Positions 38,440 to 46,775 of a stretch of 64,000 bases of DNA are shown piece after piece. The position numbers and the translations under genes were made by a program. The first letter of the stretch is position 1. Each line of letters opens with the position of its first letter. Source of the DNA: Pedobacter sp. Leaf41 (GTDB lineage: Bacteria > Bacteroidota > Bacteroidia > Sphingobacteriales > Sphingobacteriaceae); NCBI RefSeq assembly GCF_001422545.1, contig NZ_LMLE01000001.1:1485603-1549602 (forward strand), written 5' to 3'. The notes under the pieces are model-generated. The model did not search any database. It was not told where the DNA came from and saw nothing but the letters and a program-made list of their open reading frames with translations.

Positions 38440-39591
38440 TTATTTAGAAAACTTATAAGTAGAGCTGGTTTTGTAAGTTTCTCCAGGTTTTAATACCGTT
38501 GAAGCAAAGTTCGGGTGATTCGGTGCATCTGGGAAATGTTGTGTTTCCAGGCAAAAGGCCGAACGGTGAGGATACGATTTACCACCTTTTCCGTCTTTAT
38601 CTGCACCCGTCAAAAAGTTTCCACTGTAGAACTGTAAGCCAGGCTCAGTGGTAAAAACTTCTAATATAATTCCTGTCGACAGACTTTTAACCTTTGCAAC
38701 AGCAGTTTTACCATCATTTGCTTTAAGTGCAAAATTATGGTCGTAGCCTTTACCGTATTTCAACTGCTGGTCATTTTCATCAATTGATTTGCCTATGGCT
38801 TTGGCGGTATTAAAATCAAAAGCAGTGCCTTTAACTGGTTGTAACTTACCTGTAGGAATCAACGTTGAATCAACAGGTGTATACGCATCAGCAGCAATCA
38901 TTAATTCGTGGTTTAAAATCGTTTTATTTCCTTCACCATTTAAATTGAAGTAGGCATGATTGGTTAAGTTAACCACCGTTGTTTTATCTGTGGTAGCAGT
39001 GTAATCAATTGTTAATGAATTATCTTCCGATAGGCTGTAAACCACTTTCACATCAAGCTTTCCGGGATAACCCGCCTCGCCATCTTTAGAAATGTAAGTA
39101 AGTTCTAATTTTTGTCCGTTTAACTGCTTGGCTTCCCAAACTTTTGAAAAGAAACCATCTGTTCCGCCATGTAAAGTGTTTATCCCATCATTTAACTGAA
39201 GTTGATACTCCTTACCCTCTAGGCTAAATTTTCCCTTAGCAATTCTGTTACCATATCTACCGATTAAAGCACCGAAAAAAGGCTCTCCTTTTTTGCGATA
39301 GGCTCCGATACTATCATATCCTAAAACCACATCGGTGAGCTTGTTATCTTTATCGGGTACCATAAGCGAAACAATTCGACCACCATAATTGGAAATTGTA
39401 ACTACTGCACCTTGCTTATTTTTCAAGGTGAAAAGCTTCACTTCTTTGCCATCAAGTGTGGTGTTATATTTTGATGAATCGGCCTGAACACTTGTTTCAT
39501 CCTTTTTTTCACTTTTTGGATTGCAGGAATATAACGTGGCCGCTAAGCAAATTGCTGCAATTGGAAAGCCTTTTAAAAAAATTCGTTTCAT
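38440..39591 (-). CDS. Aldose 1-epimerase (galactose mutarotase) lipoprotein
   Basis: The 383-residue protein has a lipoprotein signal with Cys in LYSC and then an aldose epimerase beta-sandwich. The expected conserved pieces are seen: GNRIAKGKFSL, HGGTDGFFSKVW, NLTNHAYFNLNG with the catalytic-type His, GYDHNFAL, and EPGLQFYSGN with the likely general-base Glu. It interconverts sugar anomers, here in the periplasm because of the lipid anchor. It has its own promoter region, with TAACCAAA at 39601-39608, and is divergent from the HAD gene. Confidence 0.9.
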   Translation of the reverse strand: MKRIFLKGFPIAAICLAATLYSCNPKSEKKDETSVQADSSKYNTTLDGKEVKLFTLKNKQGAVVTISNYGGRIVSLMVPDKDNKLTDVVLGYDSIGAYRKKGEPFFGALIGRYGNRIAKGKFSLEGKEYQLQLNDGINTLHGGTDGFFSKVWEAKQLNGQKLELTYISKDGEAGYPGKLDVKVVYSLSEDNSLTIDYTATTDKTTVVNLTNHAYFNLNGEGNKTILNHELMIAADAYTPVDSTLIPTGKLQPVKGTAFDFNTAKAIGKSIDENDQQLKYGKGYDHNFALKANDGKTAVAKVKSLSTGIILEVFTTEPGLQFYSGNFLTGADKDGKGGKSYPHRSAFCLETQHFPDAPNHPNFASTVLKPGETYKTSSTYKFSK

Positions 39592-39720
39592 AAGATTTAT
39601 TTTGGTTAAGGCTAAAGTATGAAAAATAAATTAACGTTATTCCAACGATTATCAATTAAATTTAAGGTAATATTGATTGGATTAGCTCACATCTAAAAAT
39701 TTCACATAATTTAGCGGCTT

Positions 39721-40392
39721 ATGCAAAATTTCGACTTCAAACCTACAGCATTTCTGTTCGATTTGAATGGCACCATGATCAACGATATGCAATACCATAC
39801 CATGGCTTGGCATTCCATTATGAATGAAGATTTAGGTGCAAATTTAGATTACGAAACCATTAAGCACGAGATGTATGGCAAAAACCACGAAGTTTTAGAG
39901 CGGGTATTTGGTAGCAATAAATTTTCTCCATCAGAAATAGAAAAGCTTTCTATGGATAAGGAGAAAAAATATCAGGAAGGCTATTTTCCGCATCTGGCTT
40001 TAATTTCCGGACTAGACAAGTTTTTAGATTTCGCAAGGCAAAAAAATATCGCGATGGCCATTGGTTCTGCAGCAATTCCGTTTAATATCGATTTCGTTGT
40101 TGATGGATTAAACATTCGCAATTACCTAAACGCGATAGTGAGTGCAGATGATGTCGAAATTAGCAAGCCAGATCCTGAAACATTTTTAAAGGCAGCTGCA
40201 GCATTAGATATCTCGCCGCAAGATTGTTTGGTTTTTGAAGATGCGCCGAAAGGCGTCGAATCAGCATTAAATGCTGGAATGAAATGCATCGTGCTCACCA
40301 CCACCCACAGCATCGAGGAATTTGATGGATACCCGAACATCTTAGGCTTTATTAGTGATTATAACGACAAAAAACTTAACTCTCTTTTTTAA
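39721..40392 (+). CDS. HAD-family protein, beta-phosphoglucomutase-like, with DxN motif
   Basis: The 223-residue protein has the HAD fold with a helical cap. Motif I reads FLFDLNGTMIN: the nucleophile Asp14 is present but the second aspartate is Asn16. Later motifs (IGSAAIPFN, KPDPETFLKAA, VFEDAPKGVESAL) are intact, including the K and the paired acid residues. The change would be expected to weaken acid/base catalysis, so it could be a slow phosphatase or a different activity. Its stop overlaps the Nudix-type gene start by one base (TAATG). Confidence 0.8.
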   Translation: MQNFDFKPTAFLFDLNGTMINDMQYHTMAWHSIMNEDLGANLDYETIKHEMYGKNHEVLERVFGSNKFSPSEIEKLSMDKEKKYQEGYFPHLALISGLDKFLDFARQKNIAMAIGSAAIPFNIDFVVDGLNIRNYLNAIVSADDVEISKPDPETFLKAAAALDISPQDCLVFEDAPKGVESALNAGMKCIVLTTTHSIEEFDGYPNILGFISDYNDKKLNSLF

Positions 40393-41090
40393 TGGGAAAA
40401 TATTCAAATCAAAAACCCGTCCTTGTTGCTGTAGATTGCATTATTTTTGGTTACGATGGCGATCAGCTTAAACTGTTAGTAATTAAAAGGGCGATTGAAC
40501 CGGTCAAAGATCAGTGGAGTTTAATGGGCGGTTTTATTGGCGACACTGAAGATTTAGATGGCGCTGCAAAAAGGATTCTTTTAGAATTAACAGGCTTACA
40601 TGATGTTTACCTGGAGCAGCTCCATTCCTATGGTCGCCCAGACCGTGACCCTATCGAACGCACCATTTCGGTTGTTTATTTCGCTTTGATTGACATTAAC
40701 AAATATAGCAAACAGATCAACGATCAATACCACGCAGAATGGTTTAAGTTAAAAGAAGTACCCGAACTGATTTTCGACCATAACGATATGGTTAAGGCTG
40801 CTATGGCGAAGATTCGTTACCAGGCGGCATTACACCCGATTTTGTTTGAGCTGCTGCCAAAGAAATTCACCATCCCACAATTACAAGCACTTTACGAGCA
40901 GGTTTACGACTCACCGATTGATAACCGCAACTTTATTCGTAAAATTACTGCCAGCGGACTGCTAATTAAACAAAATGAAAAAGATAAATCGAATTCGAGG
41001 CGTGGTGCTTTTTATTTCAAGTTGGATAAAAACAAACATAAGGCACAATTTCAATCGTTTTTGAACTTTATTCCAAAGACTATAAAATAA
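40392..41090 (+). CDS. Nudix-related transcriptional regulator (NrtR/AraR-type)
   Basis: The 232-residue protein has an N-terminal Nudix fold (VLVAVDCIIFGYDGDQLKLLV, WSLMGGFIGDTEDLDGAAKR) and a C-terminal winged-helix domain (LPKKFTIPQLQALYEQVYD, FYFKLDKNKH). The Nudix box lacks two of its catalytic glutamates (R-I-L-L-E-L in place of R-E-x-x-E-E), as expected of a ligand-sensing repressor and not of a hydrolase. Bacteroidota AraR-type regulators of this build control pentose or sugar use. Being coupled to the HAD gene, it may control the HAD and the divergent epimerase gene. The effector is unknown. Confidence 0.8.
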   Translation: MGKYSNQKPVLVAVDCIIFGYDGDQLKLLVIKRAIEPVKDQWSLMGGFIGDTEDLDGAAKRILLELTGLHDVYLEQLHSYGRPDRDPIERTISVVYFALIDINKYSKQINDQYHAEWFKLKEVPELIFDHNDMVKAAMAKIRYQAALHPILFELLPKKFTIPQLQALYEQVYDSPIDNRNFIRKITASGLLIKQNEKDKSNSRRGAFYFKLDKNKHKAQFQSFLNFIPKTIK

Positions 41091-41199
41091 TTCTAAAAAA
41101 TTTTTCAAACGCTATGCAAGCTTACAAAATTCAAAATCAACGAGTTGGCTTTACATTTTTTTAACTTTGAAATATTTTTTTAATAATTTTTTAAATTTA

Positions 41200-41230
41200 T
41201 TTGTTCGATTAATTTTTATCTCTATATTTG
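41200..41230 (+). promoter_or_regulatory. Bacteroidota-type promoter of tRNA-Lys
   Basis: TTTG at 41200-41203 and TATATTTG at 41223-41230 are separated by 19 bases and match the TTTG/TAnnTTTG sigma-70-type consensus of Bacteroidota. The tRNA begins 24 bases after the -7 box. Confidence 0.85.
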
Positions 41231-41253
41231 CACCTCCTTAAACAAAAGGAAAT

Positions 41254-41326
41254 GATTCCGTAGCTCAGCTGGTAGAGCATTACACTTTTAATGTAGTGGT
41301 CCTGGGTTCGAATCCCAGCGGGATCA
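41254..41326 (+). tRNA. tRNA-Lys (anticodon UUU)
   Basis: The 73-base sequence folds into a normal cloverleaf. Acceptor arms GATTCCG and CGGGATC pair, with one T-G pair. The D-arm is TAGCTCAGCTGGTAGAGCA-like. The anticodon stem TTACA/TGTAG holds loop CTTTTAA with anticodon TTT, and the T-arm contains GGTTCGAATCC. The terminal CCA is not encoded (the bases after the discriminator A are CAG). Confidence 0.97.
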
Positions 41327-41350
41327 CAGAAGATAGTATCAAAACTACGT

Positions 41351-41385
41351 AAAAGCTTGCAAATCAAATGATTGCAAGCTTTTTT
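41351..41385 (+). terminator. Terminator after tRNA-Lys
   Basis: AAAAGCTTGCAA (41351-41362) and TTGCAAGCTTTT (41372-41383) form a perfect 12-bp stem with a 9-base loop followed by a T-rich run. It ends the tRNA transcript 25 bases downstream of the gene. Confidence 0.9.
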
Positions 41386-41550
41386 CTTTTATGGGTTATG
41401 CCAAATTATGCACGAAATCGCATATAAAATATGCGTCATTCGGAGCGCCGTTCTTTATAATATCAAACTCCCCTAATTCGTATTAAAACATTGATATTCA
41501 ACTAGTTTAATAGATGAACATCTTGTATCAATGAAACTGCAAAGCTATTT

Positions 41551-41916
41551 TTGTTTAACCTTAATATTATCGTTATAAAAACTAATTTTAGCGTGCTTTT
41601 CTTTTTGAAAAGACCAAAGAACTACACAAATGGGGCTGTTTACTTTATCTTTTTAAGAATTACGGTGGACGGGATTCGTGCGGAAATGTCAACAAGCAGA
41701 AATTGCGAGCCAGAGCGTTGGAATGCAAAAGCCGGAAAAGTCATCGGCACAAAGGAATATTTTAAAATCCTGAATGCCTATCTAGAAAATATGAAAGCGA
41801 AAGTTTATGCTGCACATAGCCAGCTGAGCGTGGATGGAGCCGAAATAACCGCCGATAGTGTAAAATGCAAATTCCTAGGCAAGGAAGAAAAAGCACACAC
41901 TGGACAAATCAATTAG
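41551..41916 (+). pseudogene. Truncated tyrosine recombinase (integrase) N-terminus
   Basis: The reading frame from about 41578 (KTNFSVLFFLKRPK) resembles the arm-type DNA-binding domain of Bacteroidota phage/ICE integrases (FILRITVDGIR-like strand, STSRNCEPERWN). It stops after about 110 residues, where a full enzyme would be near 400, so the SAM-like and catalytic domains (with R-H-R-Y) are gone. There is no in-frame ATG at the front; only a TTG. Its place 220 bases after tRNA-Lys fits an integration site remnant. No matching second att copy was found in the window. Confidence 0.75.
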
Positions 41917-42329
41917 TTTGACCCCTTCCCACCAATTTAATAACACGCAGGCAAACAAAACTTTACAAGAATTTTATTTCTGAGAAGATGGGGTCAATCT
42001 ACTCTGGTTTATCCAACCATTGCATCAACACCAGCTTATTCAAAACAGTCCAATAATTAGCCATAATGACAAATCGCAGCCTAACTGGAAGAGATCGCAT
42101 TGATACCAATCTGTATGTCTCAAAGCCATCAAGGCTGCCAGATACGAAAATTATGGTGATAAGCGATAAGCTAAGCCCTATTTTTGATTAAATGCCCGAT
42201 CAGCCGTAAAAAGAAACCTAAGAGGGCTATGCGCATTTATATTAATCGATAATCAGCTGTACCGAAATTGGCACTTTAAAATTAATATAAGTGGTTTTAA
42301 AATGTATAAAGCCTTGAGTTGAAAAGAAA
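41917..42329. other. Gap after the integrase remnant
   Basis: This 413-base stretch holds no supported gene. A GTTTGACCCC near 41920 and a GGGGTCAATC near 41990 are inverted, about 65 bases apart, and could be an old mobile-element scar. Nothing further was recognised. Confidence 0.4.
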
Positions 42330-43514
42330 TTAATAAATCGCAATCCGGTGGGAACGTAGCGGATAGGGACTAACCTGATCGCGTCCGGCCTGTTTAAAAG
42401 AGATCAGTTTTGAAGCAACTTTTGGCATATGGCAATCAATACAGTTAGCAGTTAACATCCCCTTCGATAGCGTATTTTTGCTGTGAGCTATTGACTGATG
42501 ACAGCCCATGCATTTCTGCGAATAAGCGCTGAGATTTCCCTTGATATTTTCATGCGTTTGATGGCAGGATTGGCAGGTCATCGCCGATGATTTAACATAA
42601 CAGGCACTGCTCTGAAGCATGGTACTCTGGTTTCCATGCACATCCAATTCAGCACCACCAAAACCTCTAAAATCCTGAACATAGAAATCATCGAGATCGT
42701 CTCCGGGTTTAAATGAAAAAACTGATTGTTGGCTCATTAAAGTATTTCCTGAATGACATACGCCGCAGGCATCCATTTTCTGTTTTCTGCTTAATGATTT
42801 AAAAACGGCAATAAACTTCGCTGATTTTTCATCTGGATTTTCGGTATGGAAAACCACATGTGCTTTTGCCGGACCATGGCAGCGTTCACAATCAATACCA
42901 TAGATAATTGATCCTGTCTCCATTTCTTCCTCCTGGGAAAATGCGGAATTTTGAGTCAGTTTTTTTTCAACGTACGATCCGTGACATTCAAAACAACGGC
43001 TGGTAATGCCGCGTTCGTAGTAATAGTTGTTGCCTGGAAAGCCGGGACTGATGGCCCAATTTTGGATTGCACTAAAATATGACAGGGGCAGCTCATACAG
43101 CTTTTTCCCCTTCCAATAACCATAGGTATAAGCCTTCTCCCCAGAGCCGAAAATGATATCGAACTGCTCTGAACGAACCTGCTTTCCATCCAGATAAGCG
43201 GTTTGAAAAATGCCATTTTTTCTTTGTTCAACGATTACCTTTCGCTGTCCGTCGTAATGAAAAGTGTTGGAATCCCGATCGAATACCGCGAGTAACTCGG
43301 CATTTACTACAGGCCTTGAGGTGGAGCCATGAGCACTGTGCGCATAGCTCGTGGAAAGATCCTGATGGCATTTCATGCAAGCCTTAGCCCCCGCATAATC
43401 TTCCCCCCTTTGATCTTTTGGCAAAACATCATCTGTATTCATGCACCTGGAAAGCCCTATTACGATAAAAAATAGGGCAGATAAAATTAAGTAGATGCGA
43501 ATAGAAGCTTTCAA
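42330..43514 (-). CDS. Seven-heme c-type cytochrome, lipoprotein
   Basis: The 394-residue protein has seven CxxCH heme-binding motifs (CMKCH, CFECH, CERCH, CGVCH, CQSCH, CMGCH, CIDCH) and a lipoprotein-like N-terminus with Cys24. The best start is a TTG at 43514; an ATG exists only after the signal. Spacing of the hemes and the HGSTSRPV and CHMPKVAS segments resemble multiheme cytochromes of the cytochrome c-554 type. It is anchored outside the inner membrane and probably passes electrons. It follows the GH5 gene by 17 bases on the same strand, an unusual partner in a glucan locus. The electron donor and acceptor are unknown. Confidence 0.8.
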   Translation of the reverse strand: MKASIRIYLILSALFFIVIGLSRCMNTDDVLPKDQRGEDYAGAKACMKCHQDLSTSYAHSAHGSTSRPVVNAELLAVFDRDSNTFHYDGQRKVIVEQRKNGIFQTAYLDGKQVRSEQFDIIFGSGEKAYTYGYWKGKKLYELPLSYFSAIQNWAISPGFPGNNYYYERGITSRCFECHGSYVEKKLTQNSAFSQEEEMETGSIIYGIDCERCHGPAKAHVVFHTENPDEKSAKFIAVFKSLSRKQKMDACGVCHSGNTLMSQQSVFSFKPGDDLDDFYVQDFRGFGGAELDVHGNQSTMLQSSACYVKSSAMTCQSCHQTHENIKGNLSAYSQKCMGCHQSIAHSKNTLSKGMLTANCIDCHMPKVASKLISFKQAGRDQVSPYPLRSHRIAIY

Positions 43515-43531
43515 AGGGATATTATAATTGG

Positions 43532-45283
43532 TTATTTGATGAACTGAATATAGCTAAAATTATAGCCACCTTCATCTGCTACGATCCTGATTTTGTGTTC
43601 TCCCTTTTTAAGCGGTACATCCTTAATCTCAAACGGAACAAATTTCTTCTCACTGCCTGTTTCCGGAACAGCAACAGCTTTGAAAATCATCTTCCCATCC
43701 ACGATAATGGTCATCCTTCCATTCCCATGTGCGGCAGCAGTATTCATTTTAAGTGTAAAATTATCACTTTTCGGAACATTGACCGTATACTGCAACCATT
43801 CCCCTTTTTCAACGTTGTTTACATAATAACGTTCATATTCCGTAGAATCTTTGGCAATATCTACACCATCATTCCGGTAAATTCTACCCCTGTTTCCTGC
43901 AGAGCGCTTTTTAGTCGAAACATGATAATCGGCCGTATCAAGATCAAAATAAGCAATATTGTTCCTGCCCAAATCATAATCAACGGCATATATCATCGAA
44001 CCATTTTTGATCAGGTGATTTTTGAAAGGCTTAGTTTCATTACTGGAAGGTTGACGAATCATGGCATCAATAACATCCCTATGGATAATGGTTTGTTCCA
44101 GTCGGCTATAAATTGCGAGTTCCATCAGGCCGCTATACACGTTACTCTCTTTGGGCTTATTCCCGCCTTTATTAAGGTATTTTACCAGGGCATCATAATT
44201 AGGATTAGATCGGATCTCCAAAGGATTATTCACGCCAATTTTTTTCAAAGGCCACCACGACCAGCCAATATTATTGCTTTCCAGAAGTGAGATGGCATCC
44301 CTAAACCAAACATTTGAATTTTCTCCGGTTTCCCCTAGCCATATTGGCGCATTTTGATCATCTCTGGCTTTAATCATATGTGCAATGGAAGCCTGATCAT
44401 TGTAATTCCAATATTTATGGAAACTGATCGCCATATTTTTATCCCATAGTGGAAAAATTCCATTGTAATTATTGCCCCAGCCGTTGCCTTCCACAATAAT
44501 CATATGTTGCTGATCCACTTCACGAATAGCAGTGGTGATCTCCATCATTAATTTTCTCAAAGGCGCATTAAGCTTCTCCTGCGTGCCGTTAGGGTCTGCC
44601 GAAGGATTTTGAAATCCATAGTTTGGCTCGTTCAGAATATCGTATGCACCAACAAAAGGTTCATCCTTATATCTTAGGGCAATTTTTTTCCACAAAGCAA
44701 TCGTTTTCAATTGGTTAGCCTTACTATCCCACAAGTTAGGTTTAGCAGGATCGCGGTCTGCGATATTCACATCATTACCCTGACCACCAGGAGCGGCATG
44801 TAAATCTAAAATGAGATACATATTATTAGCCTTGCACCACGAAAGCAGACTATCCGTCAACTCAAACCCTTTTTGCAGCCAGGTATTCTCGCCGGTCACA
44901 GGTTCTTTGTCCACTGGCAACGTATAAAGGTTATAATGCATAGGCAAGCGAACAGAATTGAAGCCCCAGCGTTTCATTGAATCTACATCAATTTTTCGAA
45001 CGTGATTGGCCAGCCAGGCATCATAAAATTCCTGCGTTTGCGCCGGACTCATCAGGGCTTCAATGCGTTCGCGTATTCTGTATTGCTGGCCTTCCTTTTC
45101 AATTTTGAGCATATAACCTTCCTGCAACATCCAGCCACCAAGTCCCATACCACGCAACAGTACGTTTTCGCCCTTACCATTGACAATCTTTTTTCCGTCT
45201 GCCCTCAAAAAACCCTGACTGAAGCCATTTAAACTTAAGCCAGATATTAAAATAACGAAGAGAGCTGAATATAAACGAGACAT
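43532..45283 (-). CDS. GH5-family glycosidase with C-terminal CBM6-like domain
   Basis: From the ATG at 45283 the product has 583 residues with a signal peptide ending at NGFSQ. A longer frame from upstream was not used because the signal is best placed from this ATG, 16 bases after the GH30 stop. The barrel has Glu219 as acid/base (YDILNEP) and Glu318 as nucleophile (WLGETGE), with LDLHAAPGGQ typical of GH5. A CBM6-like domain follows (about 455-583, VEKGEWLQYTVNVPKS and GEHKIRIVADEGGYNF). Related enzymes cut beta-glucans. With the GH30 gene it suggests a beta-1,6/beta-1,3 glucan; the exact linkage is inferred. Confidence 0.88.
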   Translation of the reverse strand: MSRLYSALFVILISGLSLNGFSQGFLRADGKKIVNGKGENVLLRGMGLGGWMLQEGYMLKIEKEGQQYRIRERIEALMSPAQTQEFYDAWLANHVRKIDVDSMKRWGFNSVRLPMHYNLYTLPVDKEPVTGENTWLQKGFELTDSLLSWCKANNMYLILDLHAAPGGQGNDVNIADRDPAKPNLWDSKANQLKTIALWKKIALRYKDEPFVGAYDILNEPNYGFQNPSADPNGTQEKLNAPLRKLMMEITTAIREVDQQHMIIVEGNGWGNNYNGIFPLWDKNMAISFHKYWNYNDQASIAHMIKARDDQNAPIWLGETGENSNVWFRDAISLLESNNIGWSWWPLKKIGVNNPLEIRSNPNYDALVKYLNKGGNKPKESNVYSGLMELAIYSRLEQTIIHRDVIDAMIRQPSSNETKPFKNHLIKNGSMIYAVDYDLGRNNIAYFDLDTADYHVSTKKRSAGNRGRIYRNDGVDIAKDSTEYERYYVNNVEKGEWLQYTVNVPKSDNFTLKMNTAAAHGNGRMTIIVDGKMIFKAVAVPETGSEKKFVPFEIKDVPLKKGEHKIRIVADEGGYNFSYIQFIK

Positions 45284-45299
45284 ATTTTTAATTAATGAG

Positions 45300-46697
45300 T
45301 TACCAAATATAAGTTGCCACTGCGCCCTTCTGCAAACTGGCACTAAGTTGTTTTTGGTGATGAGTGATGTTAAATTTAATCAGTTCATTGCCCGTATTGG
45401 CAACGATGAGAACCATTTTACCATCCGCAGTTTTAAAGGCAACGTTTGGTAAATCCACCAGTTCGTTAGAGGCGATTCTTACCGCCCCCGGCCGAACAAA
45501 TTTTGAGGCATGGGCAATAGAATAGTAGGCCAGGTTTTTCGTAAAGCGATCGCCATTGATGGTAATTGCACCCTGACACATGGAGCAGCCGCCGCGGTCG
45601 GTAAAAGGTTTATTATCCGGATCGGCCGCAAGGTTCCATTCAATTACATTTTTACTCCAGTTTCTCATAGCACCGATAATCAGCCTCCTGACAGGATTTA
45701 TAATATTGATTATTTTGCTATCAGGCGGTTCAACCACCATCTGCTCTGAAAAATAGATGTTTTTATCCGGGTGGGCACGGTGAACATCGCTCAATGCCTC
45801 AATCTTACCACCGTAAAGGTGAAATGCCGAGCCATCGATGTATTGACTCGCCCCCGGATCATCCAAAATGCTGATGGGATAATCCGGACGATCTGCATTA
45901 TGATCATAGATGATGATTCTCGTTTTTAAATTGGCGGCCTTAAATGCTGGTCCCAAATTGTTTTTAATGAAAATCGCCTGATCTGGAGCCGCCATTAACA
46001 AACTGGGATTATTTCCTGGATGCAGTGGCTCATTCTGTACCGTGATGGCGTCAATAGCGATACCCTCCTTTTTCATTTCCTGAATATAGCGAACAAAATA
46101 GCGGGCGTACACATCATAATATTCCGGCTTCAGCATTCCTCCACGTGCATCGTAACTGGTTTTCATCCAGAGCGGCGGCGACCATGGCGATGCCATAATT
46201 TTTATTTTTGGATTGATGGCCAAAATCTCCCTCATCACCGGAATAATGTCCTTTTTATCTTCAGAAAGATCAAAACGCTCAAGCGAAAGATCGGTCTGAC
46301 CCTCGGGCAAATCATTATAGGAAAATACTTTCTCGTTCAGATCAGAAGCGCCCATACTCAGGCGGAGGTAACTTATACCGATGGAATTTCCCTCGGTGGC
46401 AAAAAGTTCCTGCAATAGTGCTGCCCTCGCAGGTGGCGACATCTTGATGATGTGCTGCGCACTTCCGCCAGTTAAAGCGAAACCAAAACCATCTACAGAC
46501 TGGAATTTCTGCCGATCATCAATGGTGATCGTTGGTTCATTATTTTTTGAAGCAGTAGAAGGCAAAAGATCAGCCTGACGTGTAAACAGCACTGATCGAT
46601 CAGCCATGGTCAGCCATTGTTGCACAACCTGGCCGTTCACAAAGCCGTTCAGAAGCAAAAAAAATATTAAAAAAATTAAGGGTATTCGTCTCCTCAT
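45300..46697 (-). CDS. GH30-family glycosidase (likely GH30_3 beta-1,6-glucanase)
   Basis: The 465-residue protein has a signal peptide ending at FVNGQ. Glu223 in VQNEP is the acid/base and Glu318 in YFSEQM the nucleophile. PWSPPLWMKT and the GGSCM region at the C-terminal side fit subfamily 3, which contains endo-beta-1,6-glucanases acting on pustulan and fungal wall glucan. It begins 16 bases after the T-run of an intrinsic terminator located just past SusD, so expression may depend on read-through. GH5 follows directly. Confidence 0.88.
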   Translation of the reverse strand: MRRRIPLIFLIFFLLLNGFVNGQVVQQWLTMADRSVLFTRQADLLPSTASKNNEPTITIDDRQKFQSVDGFGFALTGGSAQHIIKMSPPARAALLQELFATEGNSIGISYLRLSMGASDLNEKVFSYNDLPEGQTDLSLERFDLSEDKKDIIPVMREILAINPKIKIMASPWSPPLWMKTSYDARGGMLKPEYYDVYARYFVRYIQEMKKEGIAIDAITVQNEPLHPGNNPSLLMAAPDQAIFIKNNLGPAFKAANLKTRIIIYDHNADRPDYPISILDDPGASQYIDGSAFHLYGGKIEALSDVHRAHPDKNIYFSEQMVVEPPDSKIINIINPVRRLIIGAMRNWSKNVIEWNLAADPDNKPFTDRGGCSMCQGAITINGDRFTKNLAYYSIAHASKFVRPGAVRIASNELVDLPNVAFKTADGKMVLIVANTGNELIKFNITHHQKQLSASLQKGAVATYIW

Positions 46698-46712
46698 ATC
46701 GGATCATAGATT

Positions 46713-46746
46713 AAAAAACAGGAAAGAGGATCGCCCCCCTCTCCTG
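46713..46746 (-). terminator. Intrinsic terminator/attenuator between SusD and GH30
   Basis: On the minus strand CAGGAGAGG pairs with CCTCTTTCCTG (with a two-base bulge) and TTTTTT follows at 46718-46713. It lies between the SusD stop codon and the GH30 ATG. It would make SusC/SusD more abundant than the enzymes if leaky. Confidence 0.8.
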
Positions 46747-46775
46747 CTAACAATTAAACAATAGTACTAACCAAG

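Noticed and set aside
41917..42000. GACCCC/GGGGTC inverted pair read as insertion-sequence ends
   Set aside because: The arms are short, no transposase frame lies between or nearby and no target duplication was seen.
43595..44290. 231-codon open frame on the plus strand inside the GH5 gene
   Set aside because: It is antisense to a well-supported GH5-CBM6 protein and has no domain, signal or start context of its own.
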